From Catellatospora sichuanensis (GTDB taxonomy: Bacteria > Actinomycetota > Actinomycetes > Mycobacteriales > Micromonosporaceae), in NCBI RefSeq assembly GCF_007483665.1, contig NZ_VIQO01000047.1:1-64000 (forward strand): a DNA stretch of 64,000 nt, in the 5' to 3' direction. The notes beneath the pieces are model-generated. The model worked only from the letters and a program-made list of their open reading frames with translations, made no database searches and was not told the origin of the DNA. Each line of letters starts with the position of its first letter. The first letter of the stretch is position 1. This document shows, in pieces, positions 8,806 through 16,436 of this stretch. Made by a program: the position numbers and the translations under genes.

Positions 8806-10125
8806 ATGCCTCATTCACCGCCGACGCACGCTGCCATAGCGCGGCGCATGATCGCGCGACGTATGCGTAGGCGACACACCGGCGAAGCGACGATCAACGG
8901 GGCGGTGATCGCCAACGCCTTCCTGTCCTTGGCGTTCGCGCCCCCGGACGGGGTCGGCCGGCAGGCAGCGGCGGAACTGCTCGCCGTCAGCGCGGTGCTG
9001 CTGTTCACGGCCACGCTGGTGCTCGCCACCCGCGCCCGCGCGCTCGAGCCCTTCTTCGGCGGCCTCGACCGCATGTACCGGGCGCACCGCCGCACCGGCA
9101 CGGCAGGCTTCATGCTGCTGGCAGCGCACGTCGCCACGATCCCGTGGACGCTGGACTCCCCCGGCGGCACACCCTCCGGACTGCTCGCCTTCGTCGGCAT
9201 GCTCGTGCTGGTGCTGCTCGCCGTCGCACCACGCACACCAGTACTGCGCCGCGTCATCACGCTGGGCTACGGAACATGGCGGAACACCCACAAACTCGTC
9301 GGCGTCTTCTTCATCATCGGCTTCGCCCACACCCTGCTCGTCGACCCTGTAACCCGCACCGCCCCGGCTCAGTTCGCGGTCCTCGTCGCCGCATACGTCA
9401 TCGGCATCGCCGCGTTCCTCTACACCGTGCTGCTCGCCCGTTTCATCCGGCCACGTCTTCGGTACGAGGTACAGACGGTCCGGCGGCTGAGCCCGGCCAC
9501 CGCCGAGGTCACCCTGCGGCCGCGCGGCAGCAAGCGCCTGAAGTTCAGGTCAGGGCAGTTCGTCTTCGTCAGGATCCACCAGCGCGCCCTGCGCGAACCA
9601 CACCCATTCACCGTCTCCAGCGCGCCGACCGACAACGTCCTACGACTGACCGTAAAAGCAGCCGGTGACTACACCACGAGACTCGTGCAGCAACTGCTCG
9701 CCGGCAGTGTCGCCACGCTCGAGGGGCCCTACGGCATGCTCGACTACCGTGCCGGGGCATATCGCCAGATCTGGATCGCCGGAGGTATCGGCATCACCCC
9801 GTTCCTGAGCTGGCTTCGCGACATGACACCGGTTTGCCCGCATGACGTCGACCTCTTCTACACGGTCCGCCGGCCCGAAGACCTGCTGTTCCACGACGAG
9901 ATCCTCATCCACGCCGGCCGCCTCGGAATACGGCTGCACCTCAACATCTCTGGCGTCCAAGGCACGCTCACCACCACCCGGGTTCAGGCCGTCGCCGGGC
10001 CGGTCCGCGACGCCGAGGTCTACATGTGCGGCCCAATGCCCATGCTCAGTACCTTCGCCAAGGACCTGGGCACCGCAGGGCTCCCGGCCGCAGCGATCCA
10101 CTTCGAGGAGTTCAGCTTCCGGTAA
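8806..10125 (+). CDS. Ferric-reductase-like transmembrane flavoprotein (FAD/NAD-binding oxidoreductase)
   Basis: A 439-residue protein. Residues about 30-215 hold six helices with histidines typical of the ferric reductase/FRD haem domain (A-H-R-R-T-G, A-A-H-V, T-H-K-L, F-A-H-T). Residues about 220-439 form a ferredoxin-reductase module: H-P-F-T-V-S-S binds FAD, G-G-I-G-I-T-P-F binds NAD(P)H, and the C-terminal M-C-G-P-M-P-M closes the nucleotide site. It should move electrons from NAD(P)H across the membrane to Fe3+, oxygen or another acceptor. It is transcribed alone, with a likely terminator at 10184-10212. ATG 8806 precedes the first recognisable segment. Confidence 0.88.
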   Translation: MPHSPPTHAAIARRMIARRMRRRHTGEATINGAVIANAFLSLAFAPPDGVGRQAAAELLAVSAVLLFTATLVLATRARALEPFFGGLDRMYRAHRRTGTAGFMLLAAHVATIPWTLDSPGGTPSGLLAFVGMLVLVLLAVAPRTPVLRRVITLGYGTWRNTHKLVGVFFIIGFAHTLLVDPVTRTAPAQFAVLVAAYVIGIAAFLYTVLLARFIRPRLRYEVQTVRRLSPATAEVTLRPRGSKRLKFRSGQFVFVRIHQRALREPHPFTVSSAPTDNVLRLTVKAAGDYTTRLVQQLLAGSVATLEGPYGMLDYRAGAYRQIWIAGGIGITPFLSWLRDMTPVCPHDVDLFYTVRRPEDLLFHDEILIHAGRLGIRLHLNISGVQGTLTTTRVQAVAGPVRDAEVYMCGPMPMLSTFAKDLGTAGLPAAAIHFEEFSFR

Positions 10126-10183
10126 ACGTGCAACTGCGGCTGCTTCACACCTGAGCTTGAAAAGCGCTTCCTCCTGCGAGTAC

Positions 10184-10212
10184 CGGCGGGCCACCGCGGA
10201 TCTGGCCCGCCG
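10184..10212 (+). terminator. Hairpin after the ferric-reductase-like gene
   Basis: CGGCGGGCCA (10184-10193) pairs with TGGCCCGCCG (10203-10212) across a 9-base loop, 59 bases after the stop codon. No T-run follows, as usual for actinobacterial terminators. Confidence 0.5.
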
Positions 10213-10375
10213 CCTGGACGGCCCCGCATTTGGCTTGACTGCAGGTTCTCGGCGAGACGATCGGTGCTCGGCGTCCTGGCCGGGTGTTCGTCCGTCAGCG
10301 GACTGCAGTGCCCGGCGGTGGTGGAAACACGGTCTGTGGTCTGCGACCGGACCTCGGTCCGCTCAGGGGGATGAC

Positions 10376-10555
10376 ATGACAATGGCGGAGCCTGCGACGA
10401 AGGTCACCGAGCATGCGCCGCGCGACAGAACTCTGCTGCTGGCGGCGACGGGCGTGCCGCTGGGCACGCTCGCGTCCCTCCGCGACGAGTTGCCATCAAC
10501 CATGCTCTACATGGTCATCGTCATTACGCCCCAAACCTTCGCGTGCCTGTCATAG
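10376..10555 (+). CDS. Short hypothetical ORF (59 residues)
   Basis: ATG 10376 has a purine-rich CAGGGGG about 6 bases upstream and opens a 59-residue frame with a mildly hydrophobic C-terminal half. It ends just inside the 3' end of the convergent sulfotransferase gene (6-base overlap). No family is recognised. It might be a truncated gene or chance. Confidence 0.25.
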   Translation: MTMAEPATKVTEHAPRDRTLLLAATGVPLGTLASLRDELPSTMLYMVIVITPQTFACLS

Positions 10556-11518
10556 AGTGCTTTCCCCCAACGCGGAAGGTCCCGTAACCCCTGGGCCTTC
10601 GGCGTCAGTGCGTCCGGTCCAGGCGGTGACCGGATAGCCGTAGCGCTGCATCAGCGGCAGGGTCAGCGCCGTGGTGGCCAGCCGGGTCGTGGCCGGCAGC
10701 TCATCGCGCCAGGCGTCGTCGGTGCGCACCTCCACCGTGCCAGTGCGGAAGCGGCCGGGATTGCCGGACACGGTGTGATTGGGGGCCAGCTCGACGGTCC
10801 GGTCGTCGAGGAACGGGCTCGACGCCGGCGTCACGTCGACGAACCGCAGCAGCTCGTCGACCGCAGCGCGGGGGTCTGCGGTGAAGTCCTCGTAGCGCTG
10901 CAGGCGGTAGCGCCCCGGAAACGCCAGCGACGTCCACTCCGTCAAACTGTTCCACGACACCCACTTCATCGCGCTGTCGTAAGGGCGGTGTCCGAGCATC
11001 ATGTCGGGAGCCGAGCTGTCCAGCTGCTTCTTACGGCGCCGCCACGAGTGCGCGACCGCCCTGGGGTCCCGCACCACCTGCAACAGGTACGGCGTGATGT
11101 CGGCGGGCTGGCGCGCCACCACCGCAGCACCCGAGGGCAGCTTCGACGAGTCGATGATGAGCTCCGCGCCGGTCACCTCGGCGATCGCCCGGTACAGCCG
11201 GGTGAAGACGCCCACCAGATGGTGTCCCCGCCGCAGCAGGCGCGGCGCGTGCCGGGCACGAGCCGTGTCACGCTGCCATTTCTTCACGTGGCGCGGGTCG
11301 GGAATGTCGTCGCCGAACGCGCACCGCAGCACGTCGCGCCACAGCGGGCACGCGCGCACCGGCTGCCCGCAACCGCAGCTGCGCCCGCCGAGCAGGCCCC
11401 GCTCGAACAGAAACCACAGCTCACCTGCGGTGAACACGCCGGGATGGGAACCGAGCACGTTGTCGATGATCGTGGTGCCGCTACGTCCCCACCCGGCCAG
11501 GTAGAGCACTTTCGCCAT
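10550..11518 (-). CDS. PAPS-dependent sulfotransferase family protein
   Basis: A 322-residue protein beginning with the 5'-phosphosulfate loop (G-W-G-R-S-G-T-T, about residues 8-15) and carrying the 3'-phosphate binding strand (V-V-R-D-P-R-A-V-A-H-S, about residue 150). The family transfers sulfate from PAPS to an acceptor hydroxyl, often a glycan or natural product. The acceptor is not predictable. The frame is open to an ATG at 11608, but homology begins directly after ATG 11518, so the shorter form is preferred. A cysteine cluster (C-G-C-G-x3-R-A-C) near residue 50 is seen in several bacterial members. Confidence 0.8.
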   Translation of the reverse strand: MAKVLYLAGWGRSGTTIIDNVLGSHPGVFTAGELWFLFERGLLGGRSCGCGQPVRACPLWRDVLRCAFGDDIPDPRHVKKWQRDTARARHAPRLLRRGHHLVGVFTRLYRAIAEVTGAELIIDSSKLPSGAAVVARQPADITPYLLQVVRDPRAVAHSWRRRKKQLDSSAPDMMLGHRPYDSAMKWVSWNSLTEWTSLAFPGRYRLQRYEDFTADPRAAVDELLRFVDVTPASSPFLDDRTVELAPNHTVSGNPGRFRTGTVEVRTDDAWRDELPATTRLATTALTLPLMQRYGYPVTAWTGRTDAEGPGVTGPSALGESTL

Positions 11519-12693
11519 CCGACGAGGATGCTTCGCGAATGTCAGAACACGGTCAAGATCCCGTTTGACAATTCCGTGACAATCTCGGCTTCTCTGCCCA
11601 ACGTACATGCCACGCTACCCACGGTCGACTTCAGCATGGGCCAGAAGCGCTGTCATAGGATCATCGCCGACCCGGCAGCGGCCCAGACCAACGGCATGGT
11701 GCTTTCAGGGCTACTGCCGTACGGCCGCGACCAGGGCGTCAACCGTTTCAACGCGGGGGTGGTGTTCGGGCCCGGCGACGCATTCGGCGCCGCGCCCAGG
11801 CCACGCGGGCGTGCTCGAGGTGCGCCTGCCGGCTGCGGTGGTGGTCGAGCTGGCGGCCGTGCTGTGCGCCGGCCCGGCGCGCATGACCTCGCTGACCCTC
11901 CTGCCCTGCGGCTGCGCGTCGTCCCCTTCCGTCGTCCGGCCGGATCGCAATTCCGACCTAGACGAGCGGGGACGGGCCAAGAAGACCGGCACAAAATGGC
12001 TCGCGTCCCGTACCGAAGGCGGTGACCGTGTCCACGAACTGCAGATGGGCAAGCTGGTGCAGGTCATCTCCACCGGCGCCACACCAACCCGCCGGGTCGA
12101 ACCCAGGCGCCTGACCCGACGCGGTTGGTCCGTGCTGATCAGCACCCTGCCATCTGAAGAATGCCGGTTCAGTTGGGAGCCATTTGCCAGCACTCCCGCA
12201 CCGTAGGGCCGCAGGTATCAGCGACTACCACGGAGACCTGCCGCCCAGCGATATGGTGACGCCAATCTCGACGTCGGCCGGCGGCCGCACTCGGCCCACC
12301 CGTGCCGCGCCGGCCGCCGCCGCGGCCGTGCTCTGCGGCGCCGCGTTCGCCGTCGGCTTGCTCATCGGCTGCAAGCCGATGGACGGTCAGCGGCATCTCG
12401 CCAGGATGCGAGGAGCCTGCGGCAGGATTGCCTGCCGCCCGTCGCCCCGCGAATGCCGAGCCGTAGCACGTCACGGGGTATCGGTAAGCCGAGCCCAGTA
12501 CGGCAGCCCCCTGCTCGACGCCGTCTGGCGCCACTGGTCCAGACATCGATGAGACGACACATCGCCGGGCGATGCTGGCGGGCACATTCGTGACACCGGC
12601 GTAAGGAGCCGCGGGACCGGGCACCGCCCACGGGCCGCTTGCCGACGTCCACGGTGCCGCATCGGTCGCCGCCTGTGGGCAGGATAACCGCAA
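11519..12693. other. About 1.2 kb without a recognisable gene
   Basis: Several long overlapping frames exist on both strands, but no single one keeps protein-like composition. Two plus-strand frames take turns around 11650-12000, which would fit an unrecognised decayed gene. A helix-like Ala-rich stretch at about 12295-12370 is the only membrane-like segment. Confidence 0.4.
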
Positions 12694-12724
12694 GCCCAGC
12701 TTGCTCGCTTCGCGAGCATTGGGC
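12694..12724. terminator. Strong hairpin
   Basis: TGCTCGC and GCGAGCA pair perfectly across a TTC loop and are flanked by GCCCA/TGGGC arms, giving a long stem at 12694-12724. It could terminate a minus-strand transcript from the small membrane ORF or a lost plus-strand gene. Confidence 0.45.
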
Positions 12725-12754
12725 AGCCCGGGTGCCGGAATGTTTACCGTCTGG

Positions 12755-12877
12755 TCACCGGCGGGCCTGTGAGCGTCGCCGGAAGGCCCGGCCTGCGAAG
12801 TAGCCGAGGATCGCGACCGTCACGGCCGCGACTGGCAGTAGAAGGAGGATCTCTGCGGTGTTGAGGTGTTCGAGCAC
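12755..12877 (-). CDS. Small single-helix membrane protein (40 residues)
   Basis: From GTG 12877 this frame reads a short polar start, one hydrophobic helix (about residues 9-30, Leu/Val/Ala-rich) and a basic tail rich in Arg, a common layout for tiny actinobacterial membrane proteins. The longer frame upstream (to 13291) is Arg-rich shadow of a decayed gene. An AGG touches the start codon, so the ribosome site is poor. Real but unknown at best. Confidence 0.3.
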   Translation of the reverse strand: MLEHLNTAEILLLLPVAAVTVAILGYFAGRAFRRRSQARR

Positions 12878-13019
12878 CCTGCGAGGATAGGGGTAAGCAG
12901 CTGAGCGTGTGAACCCGGCTAGTCCGAACGGCCGAGGTCGTCGCTCCTTCGCTCCTTCGCGAAGGTCGTCGAGATGCGGGTCCGGTCGCCCTGATCGGGG
13001 CACCCCGCCTCCGGAATTC

Positions 13020-13290
13020 ACCCCACGGTGGCCGTCGGAAGCACGCCGTTCGAGTTCAGGTGGGTCGTCACGACCCGGTCGTAGTAGCCACTCGAAGACG
13101 CCTACGCCGGCCTGGTATGGCTGCACGGACACGCCTGGCCAAACTCGGCATCGACCCGGCTCGCATCGAGTTGTTCGGTGACGACTCCGGCGGCGGACTG
13201 GCCGCCGCGGCGTCGATTCGCGCCCGCGACCTCCAGGGGGCGTGTCCGCCCCTGCTCGGCCAGCCGCTGCCTCTACACGATGTCCCTCCA
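13020..13290 (+). pseudogene. Decayed HSL-type alpha/beta hydrolase (esterase/lipase)
   Basis: In one frame at about 13096 the sequence reads E-D-A-Y-A-G-L-V-W-L. A second frame from about 13138 reads L-G-I-D-P-A-R-I-E-L-F-G-D-D-S-G-G-G. These match the consecutive blocks around the nucleophile elbow (G-D-S-A-G-G-G) of hormone-sensitive-lipase-family esterases. Both are incomplete and separated by a frameshift, and neither the HGGG oxyanion block nor the catalytic Asp/His region is present. Confidence 0.6.
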
Positions 13291-13384
13291 CTAGGGGGTG
13301 CGGGCTTCGCCGGGCGCCGGCTGGGCGGTGGCGAGGATGTGTACCGACGCTCCGGGTAGCGCGGTGCCGGCTGCTCTGGCCAGG

Positions 13385-13560
13385 TCGATTGCGTGCTGGT
13401 CGAGTAGAGGCACCTGGCGTGCCCAGTCAGGAACTCGGTGAGCCCGGCTCCGTAGCTGCTTGTTCCTTCCACCGCCCAGCACCGCCGGTCCGGTAGATGG
13501 TGCCGAGCGAACTCGAGTAGCCGCCGGTAGCCGTCACCGTCGGCTGGAGCTTGGGTGCTC
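13385..13560 (-). pseudogene. IS110-family transposase fragment
   Basis: The minus strand encodes Y-R-R-L-L-E-F-A-R, then W-A-V-E-G-T-S-S-Y-G-A-G-L, the conserved block after the first catalytic Asp of IS110 (DEDD) transposases. The reading then degrades. No N- or C-terminal domain is found nearby, so this is a remnant, in line with the other decayed genes here. Confidence 0.6.
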
Positions 13561-13652
13561 CCATGGGCAAGGCACGCCTTCAGGCGGCCAGTTTGTCAAC
13601 GAGTCATCCCGAACCACAGAGCTAGCCTGACAGCGACCACCAGGCCGCCCGC

Positions 13653-13820
13653 AGAGTCTCACAGTTTGCCAAGCTGACCGTGGCGGAAGGCGAGTTCGCG
13701 TTCACCGCCTGCACTGGCACCCGCGACGCAGTGACCTTCTACGACCTGTTCCGACTCGAACATACGATGATCGCCGAGCACTGGAGTGTGCTCACCGAAG
13801 TCCCCGCCCACATGCCGCGC
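13653..13820 (+). pseudogene. C-terminal fragment of a SnoaL-like (NTF2-fold) protein
   Basis: The frame reads V-A-E-G-E-F-A-F-T, then F-Y-D-L-F-R-L-E and I-A-E-H-W-S-V, the usual last two strands of the SnoaL-like polyketide cyclase/NTF2 family (ending E-H-W-D-V-x-x-E-I-P). The N-terminal two thirds are absent, and the expected N-G-M-F ending is replaced by unrelated residues. Confidence 0.55.
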
Positions 13821-13906
13821 TCGGCCACAAGGCCGCCGCCCCGGTCCCACCGAGCCGACCACAGGATTGTGTCACGACTCGATCCGCTGCTCTGACGGGT
13901 GAGGCA

Positions 13907-14554
13907 CTATGTCGCCAGGTAGCTGAGCACCGCCAGCACCCGCCGATGCGTTTGCGGCTCGTCGACCAGGTGCAGTCTGGTGAAGATGCTGCGGACGTGG
14001 GCCTCGACGGTGCGTTCGGCCAGGTGCAGGTCGGCGGCGATGCCGGCGTTGGAGCGACCGGCAGCCATGCGGGCGACGATCTCGCGTTCGCGTGGCGACA
14101 GCACACCCAGCCCGTCGGCCGCTCGGGGTCGGCGCAGCAGTCGTTGTACGACTATCGGGTCGATTGCGGTGCCCGCCGCGGCTACCTCACGCACGTGGCC
14201 GGTGAACGCGGCGATGTCGGTGATCCGGTCCTTGAGCAGGTATCCGATGCCGCCGCCGGGCTGCTGCAGCAGCGCCAGCGCCTCACGGTGCTCCAGGTGC
14301 TGTGACAGCAGCAGTACACCGACGCCGGGATGGTTGCGGCGTACGCTCAGCGCCGCGCGCACGCCCTCCACGGAGAACGTGGGCGGCATACGGATGTCGA
14401 CGATCGCGACGTCGGGGCGGTGTTCGGCCACAGCTGCCAGCAGTTGCTCGGCGTCACCGACGTCGGCCGCCACGGTGATGCCATGCCTCTCGAGCAGTAG
14501 TTTCAGGCCGCCGCGCAACAGCAGCGAGTCGTCGGCCAGTACGGCGGTGGTCAT
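13907..14554 (-). CDS. NarL/LuxR-family response regulator
   Basis: A 215-residue regulator. The receiver domain (residues 1-120) has the acidic pair D8/D9, phospho-acceptor Asp53 in I-V-D-I-R-M-P-P and Lys in Y-L-L-K-D. The C-terminal LuxR helix-turn-helix (about 150-212) starts L-S-P-R-E-R-E-I and contains the N-A-G-I-A recognition helix. It is activated by phosphotransfer and binds DNA as a dimer. The ATG at 14554 overlaps the stop of the kinase gene by 4 bases, identifying its cognate sensor. Longer upstream open frame is a shadow of that kinase gene. Confidence 0.92.
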   Translation of the reverse strand: MTTAVLADDSLLLRGGLKLLLERHGITVAADVGDAEQLLAAVAEHRPDVAIVDIRMPPTFSVEGVRAALSVRRNHPGVGVLLLSQHLEHREALALLQQPGGGIGYLLKDRITDIAAFTGHVREVAAAGTAIDPIVVQRLLRRPRAADGLGVLSPREREIVARMAAGRSNAGIAADLHLAERTVEAHVRSIFTRLHLVDEPQTHRRVLAVLSYLAT

Positions 14555-15846
14555 GACGCTCCCAGCGGCAGCACGGCGCGCACCGCCGTGCCCCTGCCAC
14601 GGGCGCTCGACACTCGCAGCGTCCCGCCACAGGATTCGACACGCTCGCGCAGGCCCTGCAGTCCCCCGCCGGGCACCGCCAGTGCGCCACCGACGCCGTC
14701 GTCTCGGACCGTGACTTCGATGCGGTCGTCTTCGGTCGTGATCGTCACGGTCACCAATCCGGCATGCGCGTGTTTCTCGCTGTTGGCGACGGCCTCCATG
14801 GTGACGTAGTAGGCGGTCGCCGCGACCGGCTCGGGCAGCGTGAGGTGCGCGACGCGGTCGTCGACCGTCACGGGGACGCGGGCGCGTTCGGCGATGGCGG
14901 CCACGGCCCCGGACAGGCCGTGGCACACCAGCGCGACCGGGTTCATACCGCGAACGAGGTCACGCAGGTCTGCGATGGCGTTGTCGACCTCTGCCGCGCC
15001 GCGAGCGATCAGCGTCGGGTCGTCCTGGCGCAGCATCATCGCCGCGGCCAGCAGCCGCTGCTGTACACCGTCATGTACGTCGCGTTCCACGCGGCGGCGC
15101 TCGCGGTCACGAGCGTCGCGCAGCCGGCGGTGTTCGGCGCGCTGGCTGCTGGCAGTCGCGCCCATCGGTATGAGCGCCGCGCCGAGTGCATACAGCACGG
15201 TGGGCCACTGCCCGGGGCCGTAGGTGACGGTGCTCAACGCTGCGGTGCACAGCCCGTTGGCGGCCAGCGCGGCCCAGAATGGGGCGTAGATGTGCCGGTC
15301 GTCGGTGCCGGCGCGGCGGTAGCGCACGATGAACACAGCTGCCAGGAACACGCCCACCAGCGGATAGGTCCAGGCCCGCAGGTGCAGCAGCTGCGCCAGG
15401 CTCAGGTGCCCGGCCGCCAGCATGCCGCAGGCCAGCACCGGCCAGTAGGCGTACCCGGCCGCGGCGACCGTGCGGTCCCACCGGCTGCGTAGCCGACCGG
15501 AGGTGACGACCAGACCTGCGTGCAGGTGCATCGGATCGTGCACGATGCTCAGCATCAGTCCGCCGGCGAAGACCGCGGGCAGCGCGACACGGCCCCAGGC
15601 GTCCAGCAGCCACACCAGGCCGCAGGCCACCAACAGCGGCCCCATGCGGCCGTCCGGTCGCTGCCGCCACAGCCGCAGGCCCACCTCGACGTGCAGCACC
15701 CCGGCGACAGCAAGGCAGGTCAGCTCCCAGGGCGTCGTCCAGTAGACCGCCAGCAGCGGGCCGCAGACAAGCACCGCCGCGGCGACCCGCACCGGCCAGC
15801 GGAGAAGATCCACCATGGGACCGATGCTGGCCGCGGCCACGATCAC
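14551..15846 (-). CDS. HPK7-type sensor histidine kinase
   Basis: A 431-residue membrane kinase. About seven hydrophobic helices span residues 15-235; a DHp helix follows with the phospho-acceptor His near residue 250 (E-R-D-V-H-D-G-V-Q-Q); the HATPase domain ends the protein (D-D-G-V-G-G, then G-G-G-L-Q-G-L-R-E-R-V). This is the NarX/DesK-like class. The signal is unknown; a polytopic sensor without extracellular domain suggests membrane or intramembrane sensing. It is first in a two-gene operon with the LuxR-type regulator. Confidence 0.92.
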   Translation of the reverse strand: MIVAAASIGPMVDLLRWPVRVAAAVLVCGPLLAVYWTTPWELTCLAVAGVLHVEVGLRLWRQRPDGRMGPLLVACGLVWLLDAWGRVALPAVFAGGLMLSIVHDPMHLHAGLVVTSGRLRSRWDRTVAAAGYAYWPVLACGMLAAGHLSLAQLLHLRAWTYPLVGVFLAAVFIVRYRRAGTDDRHIYAPFWAALAANGLCTAALSTVTYGPGQWPTVLYALGAALIPMGATASSQRAEHRRLRDARDRERRRVERDVHDGVQQRLLAAAMMLRQDDPTLIARGAAEVDNAIADLRDLVRGMNPVALVCHGLSGAVAAIAERARVPVTVDDRVAHLTLPEPVAATAYYVTMEAVANSEKHAHAGLVTVTITTEDDRIEVTVRDDGVGGALAVPGGGLQGLRERVESCGGTLRVSSARGRGTAVRAVLPLGAS

Positions 15847-16072
15847 GGGCCAGCATCCGTCGGCAGGCCGACTGTCGTGGCGCCGACAGCCGCATAACGA
15901 GGCCGTTCAATCGCATTACCTGACTGGTAGGTTCCGTTCCCGGCCCGCCGAGGGATGCTGGCCGCGGCTAGCCCGCGGCTAGCGATGACGGCGTCTACCG
16001 CACGCTGAGCAGGTATGTTGCAGTCGAGGGCGGCGTTCCGCCTGCCTGGACGGCAGGTGGGCGCGACATAGA

Positions 16073-16110
16073 AGGCGGGTGGGGCCGATCCCGATCGGCC
16101 CCACCCGCCT
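16073..16110. terminator. Perfect 18-bp hairpin
   Basis: AGGCGGGTGGGGCCGATC at 16073-16090 is matched by its exact reverse complement at 16093-16110 with only two bases between. It lies upstream of both the minus-strand kinase gene and the plus-strand secreted protein gene, so it terminates neither. It may be left from a deleted gene, or insulate the two promoters. Confidence 0.6.
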
Positions 16111-16436
16111 GGTGCTTACCGCGGCGTGCATTTACGTAGCACGGCGCAACCGACATGGCGGCCGGCTACCACGAGGCTCCGGCACTTCAATGAGCCCAAT
16201 GTGCCGTTTCGTGATCATGCGCAGAGGGATTTGCGCACCTCGCACTCCACGGCGGTAAGCGACCGCACTGAGGCCCTCGCGGCGGAATTCCTGGACCATC
16301 GCCCCGCAGCGAATGCCGTGCGCCTGACGCGTCCGCGACAGAAAGTACGTGCCAGCACGGATGCCCTGTGATCAGCAGGTTCCTAGCGTGGAAACGGCCA
16401 ACCGCCGAGTAGCCGATCACTCCACAGGAGCAGCCC
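16111..16436. other. Upstream region of the secreted protein gene, no gene seen
   Basis: About 325 bases with no credible frame. It should contain the promoter for 16437-18137, but no clear -35/-10 pair could be chosen. Confidence 0.35.

Noticed and set aside
11607-12206. 199-codon plus-strand frame after the sulfotransferase start
   Set aside because: Arg/Pro/Ser-rich composition, no ribosome site and no recognisable domain; a second frame looks equally good in part.
12755-13291. 178-codon minus-strand frame
   Set aside because: All but its last 40 codons are antisense to the decayed esterase and Arg-rich; only the C-terminal small membrane ORF was kept.
14555-14926. N-terminal extension of the response regulator
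   Set aside because: Antisense-free but reads out of frame through the kinase gene; the receiver domain starts at ATG 14554.
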